A stretch of 64,000 nt of DNA, from contig JBBRAB010000003.1 of NCBI GenBank assembly GCA_038207155.1, positions 62,001-126,000 of the forward strand, given 5' to 3'. Below the pieces are notes generated by a model, which was not told the origin of the DNA, did not search any database, and saw only the letters and a list, made by a program, of their open reading frames with translations. Positions 50,899 through 60,499 of the stretch are shown in pieces. How positions within the stretch are numbered: position 1 is the first letter of the stretch; the number at the start of each line of letters is the position of its first letter. The position numbers and the translations under genes are program-made. Source of the DNA: FEN-1139 sp038207155. GTDB taxonomy: Bacteria; Myxococcota_A; Polyangia; Polyangiales; Polyangiaceae.

Positions 50899-51968
50899 GG
50901 CTTGGCCGTTTCTGCGTCGCGTGCGCAGCGAAGTCCGGCCACCAGCATGCGCCACGTGCCCGGGTGGTGGACGCGATTGCTCGTCCGCAGGCCTGGACCC
51001 GGGTAGTTGAAGGCACCGCCGCGCAGGACATGTTCACACTGCGCCGGGATGGGGTTGGTGCCGGTAAAGCCCTGTCGACCAGCGGCCCGCAGCTCATTCT
51101 GAGTTTTCAGGATTTCCGGGCAGCTCCCTGGCTCTCCCTGGCTCGCGCCTGGGCGGCGATAGGCGTAGGGATCGTAGAAGTCGACGAGCCATTCCCACAC
51201 ATTGCCCCCGAGTCCGAGGTGTCCGTAGGGCCCCTTGCCGTCGGGAAAAGAGACGACGTCGCAGGTTACGCCGCCCGGGGAACCGGTGCCTCGCGCAAAG
51301 CAGCCATGCTTGGTCGGCTCAGGGGATTCGCTGCCCCAAGGGAAGCGACGTCCGTCGTCTCCCCGCGCGGCGCGCTCCCATTCCGCCTCGCGTGGCAGGC
51401 GCTTTGCGCGAAATTCGCAGTAGTTTTTGGCGTCGTCCCAGGACACCGCCGAGACGGGTTGCCGTGGTCCCCGAAATCGCGCGTCTGCGCCCGCCTTGAA
51501 GCTCCTGGCCGCGTCCTCGCGATACGGACGACAGCGACCTGCGGCCACGCACTCGGCGTAAGCGGACACGCTGACCTCAGTAAAATCGAGCCAGAATCCC
51601 GCGAGCGTCACCGCATGCGCTGGGTGTTCGTCCTCTTCTCCGCCCTCGTCCGCTCCCATCGTGAACGTGCCACCGGGTACCCAGGCCATGCCCTCAGGTG
51701 CGATCCCCGGAGGACGCGACGCGGCGTCCGGGAGGCCGCCGTCAGGCTCGGCTAGGGACGGCTCGGGCGTCGCTGCCGTTGCGGTCGCCGTCGGGGAACT
51801 CGCCGGAGCTGGTACCGCCGTCGAGGGCGTTGCCGGCCCGAAACTCGCGGTCGCTCCCCGGCCCGAAGGGGATGGAGTCGGAAGAGATTGGGCGGGAGTT
51901 GGCGTGGCCACGCCGGAACAACCACAGGCCAGGAGCCAGAGGATGAACCAGGGAGTCCGGGAACGCAT
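50895..51968 (-). CDS. Formylglycine-generating-enzyme-like (SUMF1-fold) lipoprotein
   Basis: The ATG at 51968 gives 357 residues with the signal MRSRTPWFILWLLACGC and an LLAC/ACGC lipobox. A Pro/Ala/Ser/Thr linker (about 22-95) is followed by a SUMF1 domain: MAWVPGGTFTMGADEGG, PVSAVSWDDAKNYCEFRAKR, LPREAEWERAARG, GGNVWEWLVDFYDP and VLRGGAFNYPG. The copper-binding Cys pair of true formylglycine-generating enzymes is not visible, so it more likely has a structural or binding role. It is coupled to trmL. Confidence 0.87.
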   Translation of the reverse strand: MRSRTPWFILWLLACGCSGVATPTPAQSLPTPSPSGRGATASFGPATPSTAVPAPASSPTATATAATPEPSLAEPDGGLPDAASRPPGIAPEGMAWVPGGTFTMGADEGGEEDEHPAHAVTLAGFWLDFTEVSVSAYAECVAAGRCRPYREDAARSFKAGADARFRGPRQPVSAVSWDDAKNYCEFRAKRLPREAEWERAARGDDGRRFPWGSESPEPTKHGCFARGTGSPGGVTCDVVSFPDGKGPYGHLGLGGNVWEWLVDFYDPYAYRRPGASQGEPGSCPEILKTQNELRAAGRQGFTGTNPIPAQCEHVLRGGAFNYPGPGLRTSNRVHHPGTWRMLVAGLRCARDAETAKP

Positions 51969-52119
51969 GGGCGCGAGTCTGTTCGATCGGAGCGGATTTG
52001 GCACGCCTGCTCCGCATCGGTCGGGATTCACCAGTCCACCAGGCCCGGATCCGGAGCGCTGCTCAAGGCGCTACGCGTCCACTTGACCCGCTCGGCTGGG
52101 CCTGCTGTGGTTCCGGCGC

Positions 52120-52803
52120 ATGCCTGAGTTCACTTGCAAGTCCTGTGGCGGCTCCTTCGAGCTTCCCGACGCCGTGCTGGCCAAATACCCCGGCTGGAAC
52201 CCCAATAAATGCCGCAAGTGTCGCGATGCCGGGCAGGGGGCAAGTATGAGCACGACAGCGGCGCCCAAGAGCGCGGCGCGGCGGCCCGCGGCGTCGACTG
52301 GCGGGCGCTCGAGCACGAGTGAGCTCGACTTGCCCTGCGCGGAGGTCCTCAAGCGTTTTCACGACGGTCCGAAGACGGGTGTGTTCACGGACGGCGCGGC
52401 TAGCCCCAACCCGGGTCCGGGCGGTTGGGGAGCAGTCTACGTGGTCGATGACGTGATCATCGCCGAGGATCTCGGCCATGAACCAAAGACCACCAACAAC
52501 CGCATGGAGCTGCTCGCGCTGCTCGCCAGCCTGGCGCTTGTGCCGCTAGGCAGCGCCGCGACGATCTACACCGACAGCCAGCTCTGCGTAAATACCTTCA
52601 CTACCTGGGCAAAAGGCTGGGAAAAGCGCGGCTGGAAGCGCAAGGACGGCGAGATCAAGAACCTTGAGCTCGTCAAAGAGATCTACCTAGCGCTCAAGAC
52701 GCGTCCCAAGCTCAAGCTGGAGTGGATCCCGGCGCATAACGGTCAGCGCTGGAACGAGTACGCCGACGCGCTCGCGACGGCTTATCGACGTCGTGAGCGT
52801 TGA
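52120..52803 (+). CDS. rnhA: Ribonuclease HI with N-terminal zinc ribbon
   Basis: Cleaves RNA in RNA:DNA hybrids. The C-terminal domain (about 85-225) has the four catalytic acids: Asp91 (VFTDGAASPNPGPGGWGAV), Glu130 (NNRMELLALL), Asp152 (IYTDSQLC) and Asp216 (NEYADALA), plus the basic handle GWEKRGWKRKDG. The N-terminus has a Cys4 ribbon (C6, C9, C31, C34: FTCKSCGGSF and NKCRKCRDA) and a 35-residue linker. Classic RNase HI lacks this ribbon; many enzymes instead carry a hybrid-binding domain, so the ribbon may be a substrate-binding replacement. Confidence 0.93.
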   Translation: MPEFTCKSCGGSFELPDAVLAKYPGWNPNKCRKCRDAGQGASMSTTAAPKSAARRPAASTGGRSSTSELDLPCAEVLKRFHDGPKTGVFTDGAASPNPGPGGWGAVYVVDDVIIAEDLGHEPKTTNNRMELLALLASLALVPLGSAATIYTDSQLCVNTFTTWAKGWEKRGWKRKDGEIKNLELVKEIYLALKTRPKLKLEWIPAHNGQRWNEYADALATAYRRRER

Positions 52804-52824
52804 GAAACAGGGGCGCCTGCTGCG

Positions 52825-53202
52825 CTAGCCCCCCAGCTCCGCCAGTTCAAAGCTCGAGTCCACCGCGTCCGCCCTGGGCGTCGGTGCCTCGGCTTCCACG
52901 GCGCAGGCGCCTGGGTGCGGCGAGTCCCAGTCAGGCAGGGTCGGCAGCGCCTCGCGTGCTCCGAGGCCCGGGAGGGTCGTCAAACGGGCGCGCTTTTCAG
53001 GGAAACCTTGCAGCTGGGGCTTGGGAGGTGCGTCGGCCGCTGCAACCACGACCCGCTGACGGCGGCGGCGCAGAGCCAGCTCGGCGGGCTCAAGATCGAT
53101 CTCGTACAGGGCCATGGCGGGCGGGCGCATGGTCAGAGCTTCGATCAGCCGTCGACGCTGGGCCAACAAACCCCTCGCCTGAGCAGGCGGCTCTAGTGCC
53201 AT
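52825..53202 (-). CDS. Hypothetical protein, uncertain
   Basis: A frame of 125 residues (ATG at 53202; a GTG at 53226 is possible) in the 528-bp gap between rnhA and the SNF2 gene. The product starts helical and Arg-rich (ARGLLAQRRRLIEALTMRPP) and ends acidic (DAVDSSFELAELGG). Composition is compatible with a gene but no family is recognised and a competing frame exists on the plus strand. Confidence 0.4.
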   Translation of the reverse strand: MALEPPAQARGLLAQRRRLIEALTMRPPAMALYEIDLEPAELALRRRRQRVVVAAADAPPKPQLQGFPEKRARLTTLPGLGAREALPTLPDWDSPHPGACAVEAEAPTPRADAVDSSFELAELGG

Positions 53203-53331
53203 CGAGAGACCCGGATTTAGCGCCACATTCCTAAGAATTTGGCAGATTTTTGGGGTTGGGGCGGCGCGTATCCGGGGTCTGCGAGCAGACTTGGGTTGTC
53301 CTAAGCCGGACGGTGTGGTCTACCGCAGACC

Positions 53332-56300
53332 ATGCTCGCCCCACTGACCGCTCTCGAAGGCATTTCGCCTGGGGGCCTCGATCTGCTGACCCTGATGGCG
53401 GTCGCAGAGCCGCAAGGTCAGACCGACCTCCTTCGCCTCGCTGACGCCGCCGGCCTTCGCGATGACACTCGAAGTTGGACTGGGGTCAGACTCAAGGCCG
53501 TCTGCGAGCTTTGGGCGAAGCGTGGTCTCGTGGAGTTCACCCCCCGAGTGATCGAGCGCGAGTGGTTGCCGCACCCCGCCTGGTTTGAACCGGGAAAGGC
53601 GCCTCCCGACCGCTCTGATCCGCTCGACAGCGCCTGGCGGGTCACGCCTGAGCTGACCGCACCACTCGTCGCTGACGCGCTGAGACGCGACCGTCTCACG
53701 TATCTATTACGGTTCACCATCCACCAGCGGATGAGTCGTTCTGGTACCGGTGTCCCGGGAGGACTCGCCAAGCCGCGTCTCCTGCTCAGCCTGGCCGAGG
53801 GGGACGCCCAGACCACCGTCCACCAGCTGCTGACCATTCAGGCGCATGAAGCGCGGCTACCCCATGATTCGCATCCGCTGCGCGATCTGCTCGGTGGCAG
53901 CCTTCCAGCGCAGTTTCTGAGTCCTCTCGGACACGATGAGGCCTGCCTGCTGCGTGATGCCCTTGCCAGTCACGTGCTTGGTTTCGGACTCGATGGTCGC
54001 GGCCTCGAGCAGTGGCTGCGGCGGGGTCTCGAGGCGACGGATTATCGCGATGACGAGAGTCTGGCCTGGTTGGCCCAAATGGTCTTTCTCCGGGGAGATC
54101 GCGAGGTTCTGCTCGATCTGCGCGCTCGGTCCTTGAGCGATCCGGGGCGTTGGCTCACCCAGGCCATGATCTCGCTGCTCGACGGAAACACCGAGCTCGC
54201 TTGGGATGAACTCGAGCGACTGCGCACGGGAGTTCGGGGCGGCAAGGTGCGACCGGATGCTGTTCTCGGCGGCCTGCCGGGCATTCTGACGGTCGTGATG
54301 CTGTGGCAGCGCGGTGACATGAGCTCGCTCGCCGAAGCGCGTCGGCGCGCCAAGGCCCTGAGCAAGAATCCCTTCCTCGCCTGGAGTGCCACGGCGCAGC
54401 TGCTCGGCGCGATGGTGGACTGCCAGCTCGCCGGTGCGCAGATGAAGCGCTCACGCGTGCTCGATGACTGGAGCGATCTTCGCGAGCCGTTGCTGTTGCC
54501 GCTTCGAGTCATCGCGCGCATCGACGACGCGGGCCTTGCGCGCATCAGCGTGCAGCTTGCGCGAACCCTGTTCACCGAAGCCGAGCGTTACTCCTCTCGC
54601 GGTCTTGCCTGGCTTAGCGCCCAATGCTTGTCCGTAGGCAGGGTGCTGCAGCCGGAGGCCACCCAGGCCGCTCTGCAACGTTTGTCGCGGCCCGTTCTCG
54701 AGCATGACTCGGGGCTACGCTTGCTTGCGGGGCACAGAGTCCGGGCGCCTTGGGAGCAGCTGCTCGCAGCCATCGACAAGGCGCTTCCCAACACGGATCC
54801 CGAGAATCCCGAACCGGAGCTCGACCACCGCGAGCGCATGACCTGGCGCGTCCAGCTCGGCTCGGGTGTCGTTGAGCCGTTCTTGCAGATGGCCAACACC
54901 AAGGGCTGGTCGACTGGGCGCAAGATCGCGCTCGCTCGCATGGCTCGCGGTGGCGAGCTGGCGGCGAGTCTCGCTGCTCGCGATCGCGCGGTGGCCGACT
55001 GCATGCAGCTCGCGCCACCGACGGGCTGGAGCAATCAACCCGAATACATTCTCGAGGCGCGCGCCCTGATCGCGCTCGTGGGGCATCCGTTCGTCTTTGA
55101 CGCTCACAATCCCGACCGGCAGCTTCACGTGCGGCGAGGGGAAGTCTCACTCCGACTACTGCGCGTTCCCGGTGGAATTTCCCTGAAAATTGAGCCGCCG
55201 GGGGTCTCTGACACGCTCTCTTTCACCGAAGAAGGCGACACGCTCACGGTCTATTGTCTGACGGCCAAGCAGCAGGCCCTGGCGCTCGCGTGCAATTCGT
55301 CGATCACGATCCCAGACGACGGCAAGGAGCAGACCTTGGCTCTGCTGGAGCGGGTTGCGAGCGTGCTGCCTGTTCAGTCTGAACTCGCGACCAACGTGCG
55401 CGAGCAACCCTGCGACTCGAGCCTCCATTTGCGCCTGATCCCGCGCGGAGTGGGGCTATCGATCACGACGTTGGTTCGTCCGCTCGGGCCACAGACCTCT
55501 GCCCAGAGCCCCGGCAATGGCGAGCCAATCTTGCTTGGTCGCGTGGGCGAGGAGCAGATCCAGACGCGCCGTGCGCTCGAAGAAGAGAGCAAAATTCTCG
55601 CGAGTTTCGTGACGGGCTGTTTGCTCGACTTTGAAGGCGGTCCGTTCGAATGGGAGCTGCCAGGGCCCGAGCAATGTCTCGAGTTTCTCTCAGCGATGCG
55701 CGCGCATCGCCCGCCGCCGCAGGTGGAATGGCCGCAGGGCAAGCACTTTGAGCTCAGGGGACGCGCCACTCGTCGTCACCTCAAGGGCACGCTGAGTCGT
55801 GCGGGCTCTTGGTTTGAGGCCAAGGGCACGCTCAAAACCGAGGGTCTGGACGAAACGGAACTCCACGAGCTTCTGACTCTGCTGCCTGCTGGCACATCGC
55901 GGTTCATTCAACTGCCGGACGGCAGCTACCTCGAGCTCGAACGCGAACTGGCCTCGCTCCTGCGGGCCCTGCACGACGCGGGCGAGCCCTCAGGCAAGGG
56001 CAAACAACGCAGCATTCGCCTTGGGATGGGCGCCTTGGTCACGCTGGACCAATTGACGGCTGCCGATTCTGGACTCGAGCTCGACGGGGCTACGTTCAAC
56101 CTGCGCACGGACTTCGAGAAAGCCCTGGCGAAAAAGCACGCGGTGCCGCGGCCGCTCCAGGCAGAGCTACGCGAATACCAAAGCGAAGGCTTCCGCTGGC
56201 TCGCGCGCATGTCCGGGATGGGGCTCGGAGCGATCCTGGCTGACGACATGGGCCTTGGAAAGACGGTCCAGCTTCTGGCGTTGCTGCTGCTGCGCCGCAG

Positions 56301-57537
56301 CAACGGCCCCGCCCTGGTGATCGCGCCGACCTCGGTCTGCCAGAATTGGCTCGACGAAACGGCGCGTTTTGCCCCGACCCTGACGGCCTTGCTGTACACG
56401 GGCGGCGATCGTGAGTCCGTGCTTCAAGATGTGAAGGCCGGCACGCTCATCGTCTGCAGCTACGCCTTGATGCAGCAAGATGCGGCCGCGTTTGCCGCAG
56501 TTACCTGGGGCACCGCGATCCTCGACGAGGCCCAGTTCATCAAGAATGCTGAGACTCAGCGCGCTCAGGCGGCATTTTCCCTGAACGCGGGGATGCGTGT
56601 GGCCGCCACTGGGACGCCTGTCGAGAACCAGCTCGGAGATCTCTGGAGTCTCATGCATTTCGCCGAGCCGAGCGTGCTCGGGAGCTGGGGCCACTTTCGG
56701 CGGAGGTTTGCCAGCGCCACGCTCGACGACAACATCGTCGAGGAGCGACGCCGGCTGCGCCGCTTGATCGGACCGTTCATCCTGCGGCGCACCAAAGCGC
56801 AGGTGCTCAGCGATCTGCCGCCTCTGACGGAGATCCGTCACACGGTGGAGATGACCGCCGACGAGCGTAAGCTCTACGACGCGGTTCGACACCGCGCCCT
56901 GCAGCAGCTGGCGGGCGAAAAACGGGGGACTGAGCAAACTTCGCGCATTCAGGTGCTCGCCGAGCTGACGCGTCTGCGGCGCCTCTGCTGCTCGCCGTCC
57001 CTCGTGAAGGACGGCGCTCCGGCGATTGGCTCAAAACTTGCGGCATTCCTCGAGCTAGTGGACGAAATCCGCGAGAGCAATCATCGGGCTCTCGTGTTCA
57101 GTCAGTTCGTGGACGTGTTGACCTTGGCCAGCGCGGCGCTCGACGAGCGTGGCATCAGTTACGAATACCTGGATGGTTCGACCCCAGCGCGGCAACGCGC
57201 CGAGCGCGTCGAGTCGTTTCAATCCGGGCACGGAGATCTCTTCCTGATCAGCCTCAAAGCTGGCGGATTTGGCCTCAATCTGACGGGAGCGGACTACGTC
57301 ATTCATCTCGATCCTTGGTGGAATCCCGCGGTTGAGGAGCAGGCCTCCGGGCGCGCGCACCGCATCGGTCAAGAGCGTCCGGTGACCGTCTACCGACTCG
57401 TGACCGCCGGCACGGTGGAGGAACGCATCGTCGATCTCCACCATCGCAAGCGCGATCTGGCCGATCAGCTCCTCGAGGGAGCGGCCGAGACGGCTCGTCT
57501 GTCGGCCGAGGATCTACTCGATCTGCTGCAGGCCTAG
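53332..57537 (+). CDS. SNF2-family DEAD-like helicase/ATPase
   Basis: A 1401-residue Swi2/Snf2 translocase. The first 940 residues are a helical, family-variable region. The RecA-like pair follows: motif I LADDMGLGKTVQ (near 972), motif II ILDEAQFIKN (near 1064), motif III ATGTPVENQLGDLWSL, motif IV/V FSQFVDVL and ISLKAGGFGLNLTGADYV, and motif VI QASGRAHRIGQ (near 1340). All motifs are intact. Bacterial members remodel protein-DNA or RNA polymerase complexes, and some belong to defence systems; no defence partner is adjacent here. The methyltransferase gene begins 23 bp later. Confidence 0.92.
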   Translation: MLAPLTALEGISPGGLDLLTLMAVAEPQGQTDLLRLADAAGLRDDTRSWTGVRLKAVCELWAKRGLVEFTPRVIEREWLPHPAWFEPGKAPPDRSDPLDSAWRVTPELTAPLVADALRRDRLTYLLRFTIHQRMSRSGTGVPGGLAKPRLLLSLAEGDAQTTVHQLLTIQAHEARLPHDSHPLRDLLGGSLPAQFLSPLGHDEACLLRDALASHVLGFGLDGRGLEQWLRRGLEATDYRDDESLAWLAQMVFLRGDREVLLDLRARSLSDPGRWLTQAMISLLDGNTELAWDELERLRTGVRGGKVRPDAVLGGLPGILTVVMLWQRGDMSSLAEARRRAKALSKNPFLAWSATAQLLGAMVDCQLAGAQMKRSRVLDDWSDLREPLLLPLRVIARIDDAGLARISVQLARTLFTEAERYSSRGLAWLSAQCLSVGRVLQPEATQAALQRLSRPVLEHDSGLRLLAGHRVRAPWEQLLAAIDKALPNTDPENPEPELDHRERMTWRVQLGSGVVEPFLQMANTKGWSTGRKIALARMARGGELAASLAARDRAVADCMQLAPPTGWSNQPEYILEARALIALVGHPFVFDAHNPDRQLHVRRGEVSLRLLRVPGGISLKIEPPGVSDTLSFTEEGDTLTVYCLTAKQQALALACNSSITIPDDGKEQTLALLERVASVLPVQSELATNVREQPCDSSLHLRLIPRGVGLSITTLVRPLGPQTSAQSPGNGEPILLGRVGEEQIQTRRALEEESKILASFVTGCLLDFEGGPFEWELPGPEQCLEFLSAMRAHRPPPQVEWPQGKHFELRGRATRRHLKGTLSRAGSWFEAKGTLKTEGLDETELHELLTLLPAGTSRFIQLPDGSYLELERELASLLRALHDAGEPSGKGKQRSIRLGMGALVTLDQLTAADSGLELDGATFNLRTDFEKALAKKHAVPRPLQAELREYQSEGFRWLARMSGMGLGAILADDMGLGKTVQLLALLLLRRSNGPALVIAPTSVCQNWLDETARFAPTLTALLYTGGDRESVLQDVKAGTLIVCSYALMQQDAAAFAAVTWGTAILDEAQFIKNAETQRAQAAFSLNAGMRVAATGTPVENQLGDLWSLMHFAEPSVLGSWGHFRRRFASATLDDNIVEERRRLRRLIGPFILRRTKAQVLSDLPPLTEIRHTVEMTADERKLYDAVRHRALQQLAGEKRGTEQTSRIQVLAELTRLRRLCCSPSLVKDGAPAIGSKLAAFLELVDEIRESNHRALVFSQFVDVLTLASAALDERGISYEYLDGSTPARQRAERVESFQSGHGDLFLISLKAGGFGLNLTGADYVIHLDPWWNPAVEEQASGRAHRIGQERPVTVYRLVTAGTVEERIVDLHHRKRDLADQLLEGAAETARLSAEDLLDLLQA

Positions 57538-57560
57538 GGCGCGTCCAGAGGTCGGGGCTC

Positions 57561-58463
57561 ATGTCTAGGTCGCAGGCGGCCGGCACGATGGCTGCGCCAG
57601 CGCCCGCATCATTCCGCATCGAGGCCTCAGAATCTGCGCTAAGACCGGGTCTCATGGGTCGAAAACGCCGCAGCATTGGGCTCGAGGATCCGGCGGCTTG
57701 GGTCTTCAATCGCATGGCGGAGGTTTACGACGCCAGACCGCCCTACCCGGACGCTTTGCTCGAAGCTCTGGTCGAGCTCGCCGGGCAAGGTGAGAGACGC
57801 GTGCTCGATCTCGGTGCCGGCATCGGACATCTCGCATTGCCGCTTGCCGCGCGCGGTCTTGCTGTTACTGCGGTGGAACCGGCTGAAGCGATGCTGATCC
57901 GCCTCCGGCAGACCTGCGAGCAGCAGCGCGTCGTGCTGCGGAGTTTTCACGCCATGGCCGAGCGACTTCCGTTCGAGCAGGCTTGCTTCGAGCTCGCGCT
58001 GATCGCGGACGCACTACACTTCATCGACAGCGAGCTCGCCGGACTCGAGCTTCGTCGAGTGCTCGTGCCGCGTGGCACGCTTGCGGTCGTGAGCTGCGAG
58101 TTCGCGGACACGTCCTTCATGAACCAGGTGCAAGCGCTGCTTGACGAGACGACTCAGCGTCGCGCGCGTCGGACCGAGCAGGCAGCGAGTCAGCTGGCGA
58201 CCGTGGCGGCGGTCGATCTCACAAATACCCTCGAAGTTTCAGACGAAACCCCGGTTTCTCCCGAGCAGCTCGAGCGCATTCTCTGCTCGGTCTCGTTCGT
58301 GGGACCCGCCATGAATCAAGTCCGCTACGCCGAGTTTCGCCAACGTCTACACGCGATACCCGGTGACCGCGTCTGGGCGCGCCGATTCCTGCTGCAGAGT
58401 GGGCGACGGCGTCGCACGACGCGCGGTGCCGCGCCGCGTCGCCGCGGCCAGAGTGGTTCGTAG
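57561..58463 (+). CDS. SAM-dependent methyltransferase (class I)
   Basis: A 300-residue protein with a Rossmann methyltransferase core (about 45-190): motif I VLDLGAGIGHLALPLAARG, the acidic VTAVEPAEAM, and AERLPFEQACFELALIADAL. The N-terminal WVFNRMAEVYDARPPYPDAL is typical of the Methyltransf_11-type group. The substrate is unknown. The ATG at 57561 has an AGAGG upstream; an ATG at 57654 would remove 31 variable residues and is possible. The Arg-rich C-terminus (RRRRTTRGAAPRRRGQ) is unusual and could bind nucleic acid. It probably shares a transcript with the SNF2 gene. Confidence 0.82.
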   Translation: MSRSQAAGTMAAPAPASFRIEASESALRPGLMGRKRRSIGLEDPAAWVFNRMAEVYDARPPYPDALLEALVELAGQGERRVLDLGAGIGHLALPLAARGLAVTAVEPAEAMLIRLRQTCEQQRVVLRSFHAMAERLPFEQACFELALIADALHFIDSELAGLELRRVLVPRGTLAVVSCEFADTSFMNQVQALLDETTQRRARRTEQAASQLATVAAVDLTNTLEVSDETPVSPEQLERILCSVSFVGPAMNQVRYAEFRQRLHAIPGDRVWARRFLLQSGRRRRTTRGAAPRRRGQSGS

Positions 58464-58711
58464 CTGCCGACCAACGCGTCGACCACCGCATGCGTCGGCG
58501 CTCGCTCAACGCTACGCGCCGCCTTTGGCACAGCGCGCCCAGCGTTTCGCCCCCAGCGACCCCGGTCGATGTCAGGCAGGGAGCTCAGCTCGGAGCCTCG
58601 GAAACGCGCTTACTTTGCCGCTTTGCGTCGCAGAGTCGGCAAGCCGAGTGGCCGGGCCTTGACGTTGCCGTGGGCGAGAGCCTAGCCTCCCGCTCGGAGT
58701 CTTATCCGCCC

Positions 58712-59806
58712 ATGAGGGCCCTTCGTTCATTCCGCTTCCTAGGCCTGGTTCCTTTCGCATTCGTGGCCCCGGCTTATGCCGACTCCATGGACCCGGCGAT
58801 TGAGCGGCTTGTGACCAACGCTGGCGATTGCCGAACCACGACCGGTGCGATCAATCTGCCGACTGCGCCCGGGGTCTATCAGCCCTGCCAGACCGATGAG
58901 GCCTCGTTCCGGCGCCTCGTTTCGCAGTACGCGTTCGCATTTGCTCCGACGGCGATGCACTCTGCGCGCACCACCGGGCTCGGAGGGTTCCATCTCTCGC
59001 TTGAGGCGGCTTACACGGGAATCGAGTCGAAGGCGCAGTACTGGAAGAACGGCACGCGCGGAGCCGACGACCCTTCCACCGGGCAGGCAAGCGTCGTCAA
59101 TAAGACGCCGCAGAGCGTGCTTCAGCTCTACTCGGTGAAATTCCGTAAAAGCTTTGGGTTTGGTCTCGAGTTCACTGGCGTGACCGGCATCATGCCGAAG
59201 ACGTCGATGTGGTCGGCTGGTGTGGACGCGCGCTTGAGTTTGCTCGAGGGTTTCCGTCGCCACATTCCTGGTTCGCTTCCGGACGTTGCTGTTGGGGGCG
59301 GCGTGCGCACGATCACGGGCGCGTCGCAGTTTCAGCTCACGATTGCCAGTGTGGACGCGCAGGTCTCCAAGCCCATTGCGATCGCCGACACGACGGTGTT
59401 CACCCCCTGGATTGGCTATCAGTATCTGTGGATCTTCGCCGATTCCAATATCGTCGACCTGACTCCAGCCACGGACGCTACGCGTCTGTGCGGCTATTCC
59501 GGGCAGGCGCTACCCGGTCAGGTGCAGGCCGCTTCGCCCGACTCCTACGATGGTCAGGTGATTTGTCGCAATGGCGGAACGAACGCCGATTTTGATAATA
59601 ACCGGATCTTCAAGAAAGCGCGGCTCGAGCGTCAACGCTTGCTGCTCGGCTTCAACATCCGTCACGAGACGTTGATGTTCGGCGCTCAATACATTCTCGA
59701 CATGGTGCCCCCGGATCAGGCCCAAAACGAGAGCTACGACAAGACCGCGCTCAAGGGCATGCCGCGCCAGTGGACCGGCGTGGTTGAGCTCGGCTTGATG
59801 TTCTAA
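58712..59806 (+). CDS. Predicted outer-membrane beta-barrel protein
   Basis: The ATG at 58712 gives 364 residues with a cleavable signal (FRFLGLVPFAFVAPAYA, cleavage before DSMDP). The mature protein has alternating aromatic strands (GGFHLSLEAAYTGI, SFGFGLEFTGVTGI, FTPWIGYQYLWIFAD, RQRLLLGFNIRHETLMFGAQ) and ends VVELGLMF, with the terminal Phe used for barrel assembly. Two Cys pairs may form loop disulfides. No specific family recognised. Its stop overlaps that of the convergent zinc-ribbon gene. Confidence 0.75.
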   Translation: MRALRSFRFLGLVPFAFVAPAYADSMDPAIERLVTNAGDCRTTTGAINLPTAPGVYQPCQTDEASFRRLVSQYAFAFAPTAMHSARTTGLGGFHLSLEAAYTGIESKAQYWKNGTRGADDPSTGQASVVNKTPQSVLQLYSVKFRKSFGFGLEFTGVTGIMPKTSMWSAGVDARLSLLEGFRRHIPGSLPDVAVGGGVRTITGASQFQLTIASVDAQVSKPIAIADTTVFTPWIGYQYLWIFADSNIVDLTPATDATRLCGYSGQALPGQVQAASPDSYDGQVICRNGGTNADFDNNRIFKKARLERQRLLLGFNIRHETLMFGAQYILDMVPPDQAQNESYDKTALKGMPRQWTGVVELGLMF

Positions 59807-60450
59807 CGAGTCCCGTCGCGACTCGGTGAACGCGGCTTGCTCTCGGTTGCCCGCGCAGGGCGCCGACCGCCGAGACCGAGAGCGAATATGCAGCCGAGCA
59901 GACTGATGGCAGCTGTCGTCCAGGAGCCCCAGAGCCAGCGGTGCTCGAAGGGCACGCGCGTGGAGTGGTTCGGGGACGTGGCCACGACGAGCAAAACCTG
60001 AAAAAAGCTCAACGACGAAAACAGCGTCGACACGATTCGAACGCCCCACAGATCGGCCAGCGTGCGACGCGACAAGACCAGCGGAATGAGCACGAACCAG
60101 GCGACAGCGCCTGCCCACAGCCACCCAACGTAGTAGCGAGCAAGCTGGTAGCCGTTGATGGTGAAGGTCTCGGGACGAGTCAGCTCAAACCAGGGACAGG
60201 CGAACAACGCCAAACCGAGCATCGCGCAAAGCACGACGGGACCTCGCCCCTGTCCGAAATGCCACAGGCTGAGCCTGCGATATTCCACGGGCGTGGCTTC
60301 CCACAGCGCCTCCTGCTCGAGGCGCTCCTCGGCCGAGGCAGGGAGGGCGTGCTGGGGCACGAGGCGCACCTCACAGATCGGACAGGAGGCAAGCCCGTCA
60401 CGCGCATCGAATAATTCCCGACAGAACGGGCAAGCTTGCAGTGCTGCCAC
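59803..60450 (-). CDS. Zinc-ribbon membrane protein
   Basis: A 215-residue protein from a GTG at 60450. It opens with a Cys4 zinc ribbon (CPFCRELFDARDGLASCPIC, about 7-26) and then four predicted membrane helices (VVLCAMLGLALFACPWF, YVGWLWAGAVAWFVLIPLVL, IVSTLFSSLSFFQVLLVV, WTTAAISLLGCIFALGL) and a basic tail. Function is unknown. The in-frame ATG at 60501 would overlap the divergent rnc start, so the GTG is preferred. Confidence 0.7.
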   Translation of the reverse strand: MAALQACPFCRELFDARDGLASCPICEVRLVPQHALPASAEERLEQEALWEATPVEYRRLSLWHFGQGRGPVVLCAMLGLALFACPWFELTRPETFTINGYQLARYYVGWLWAGAVAWFVLIPLVLSRRTLADLWGVRIVSTLFSSLSFFQVLLVVATSPNHSTRVPFEHRWLWGSWTTAAISLLGCIFALGLGGRRPARATESKPRSPSRDGTR

Positions 60451-60499
60451 CGCCCGAGCATACCCGTTGTGCCGCACCGGGGCTATGCTCGGCAAGCAC

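Noticed and set aside
53332..58463. SNF2 helicase plus methyltransferase as a DISARM-like or other defence island
   Set aside because: The methyltransferase is a small-molecule-type Methyltransf_11 protein without DNA-methylase motifs, and no nuclease or other defence gene is adjacent.
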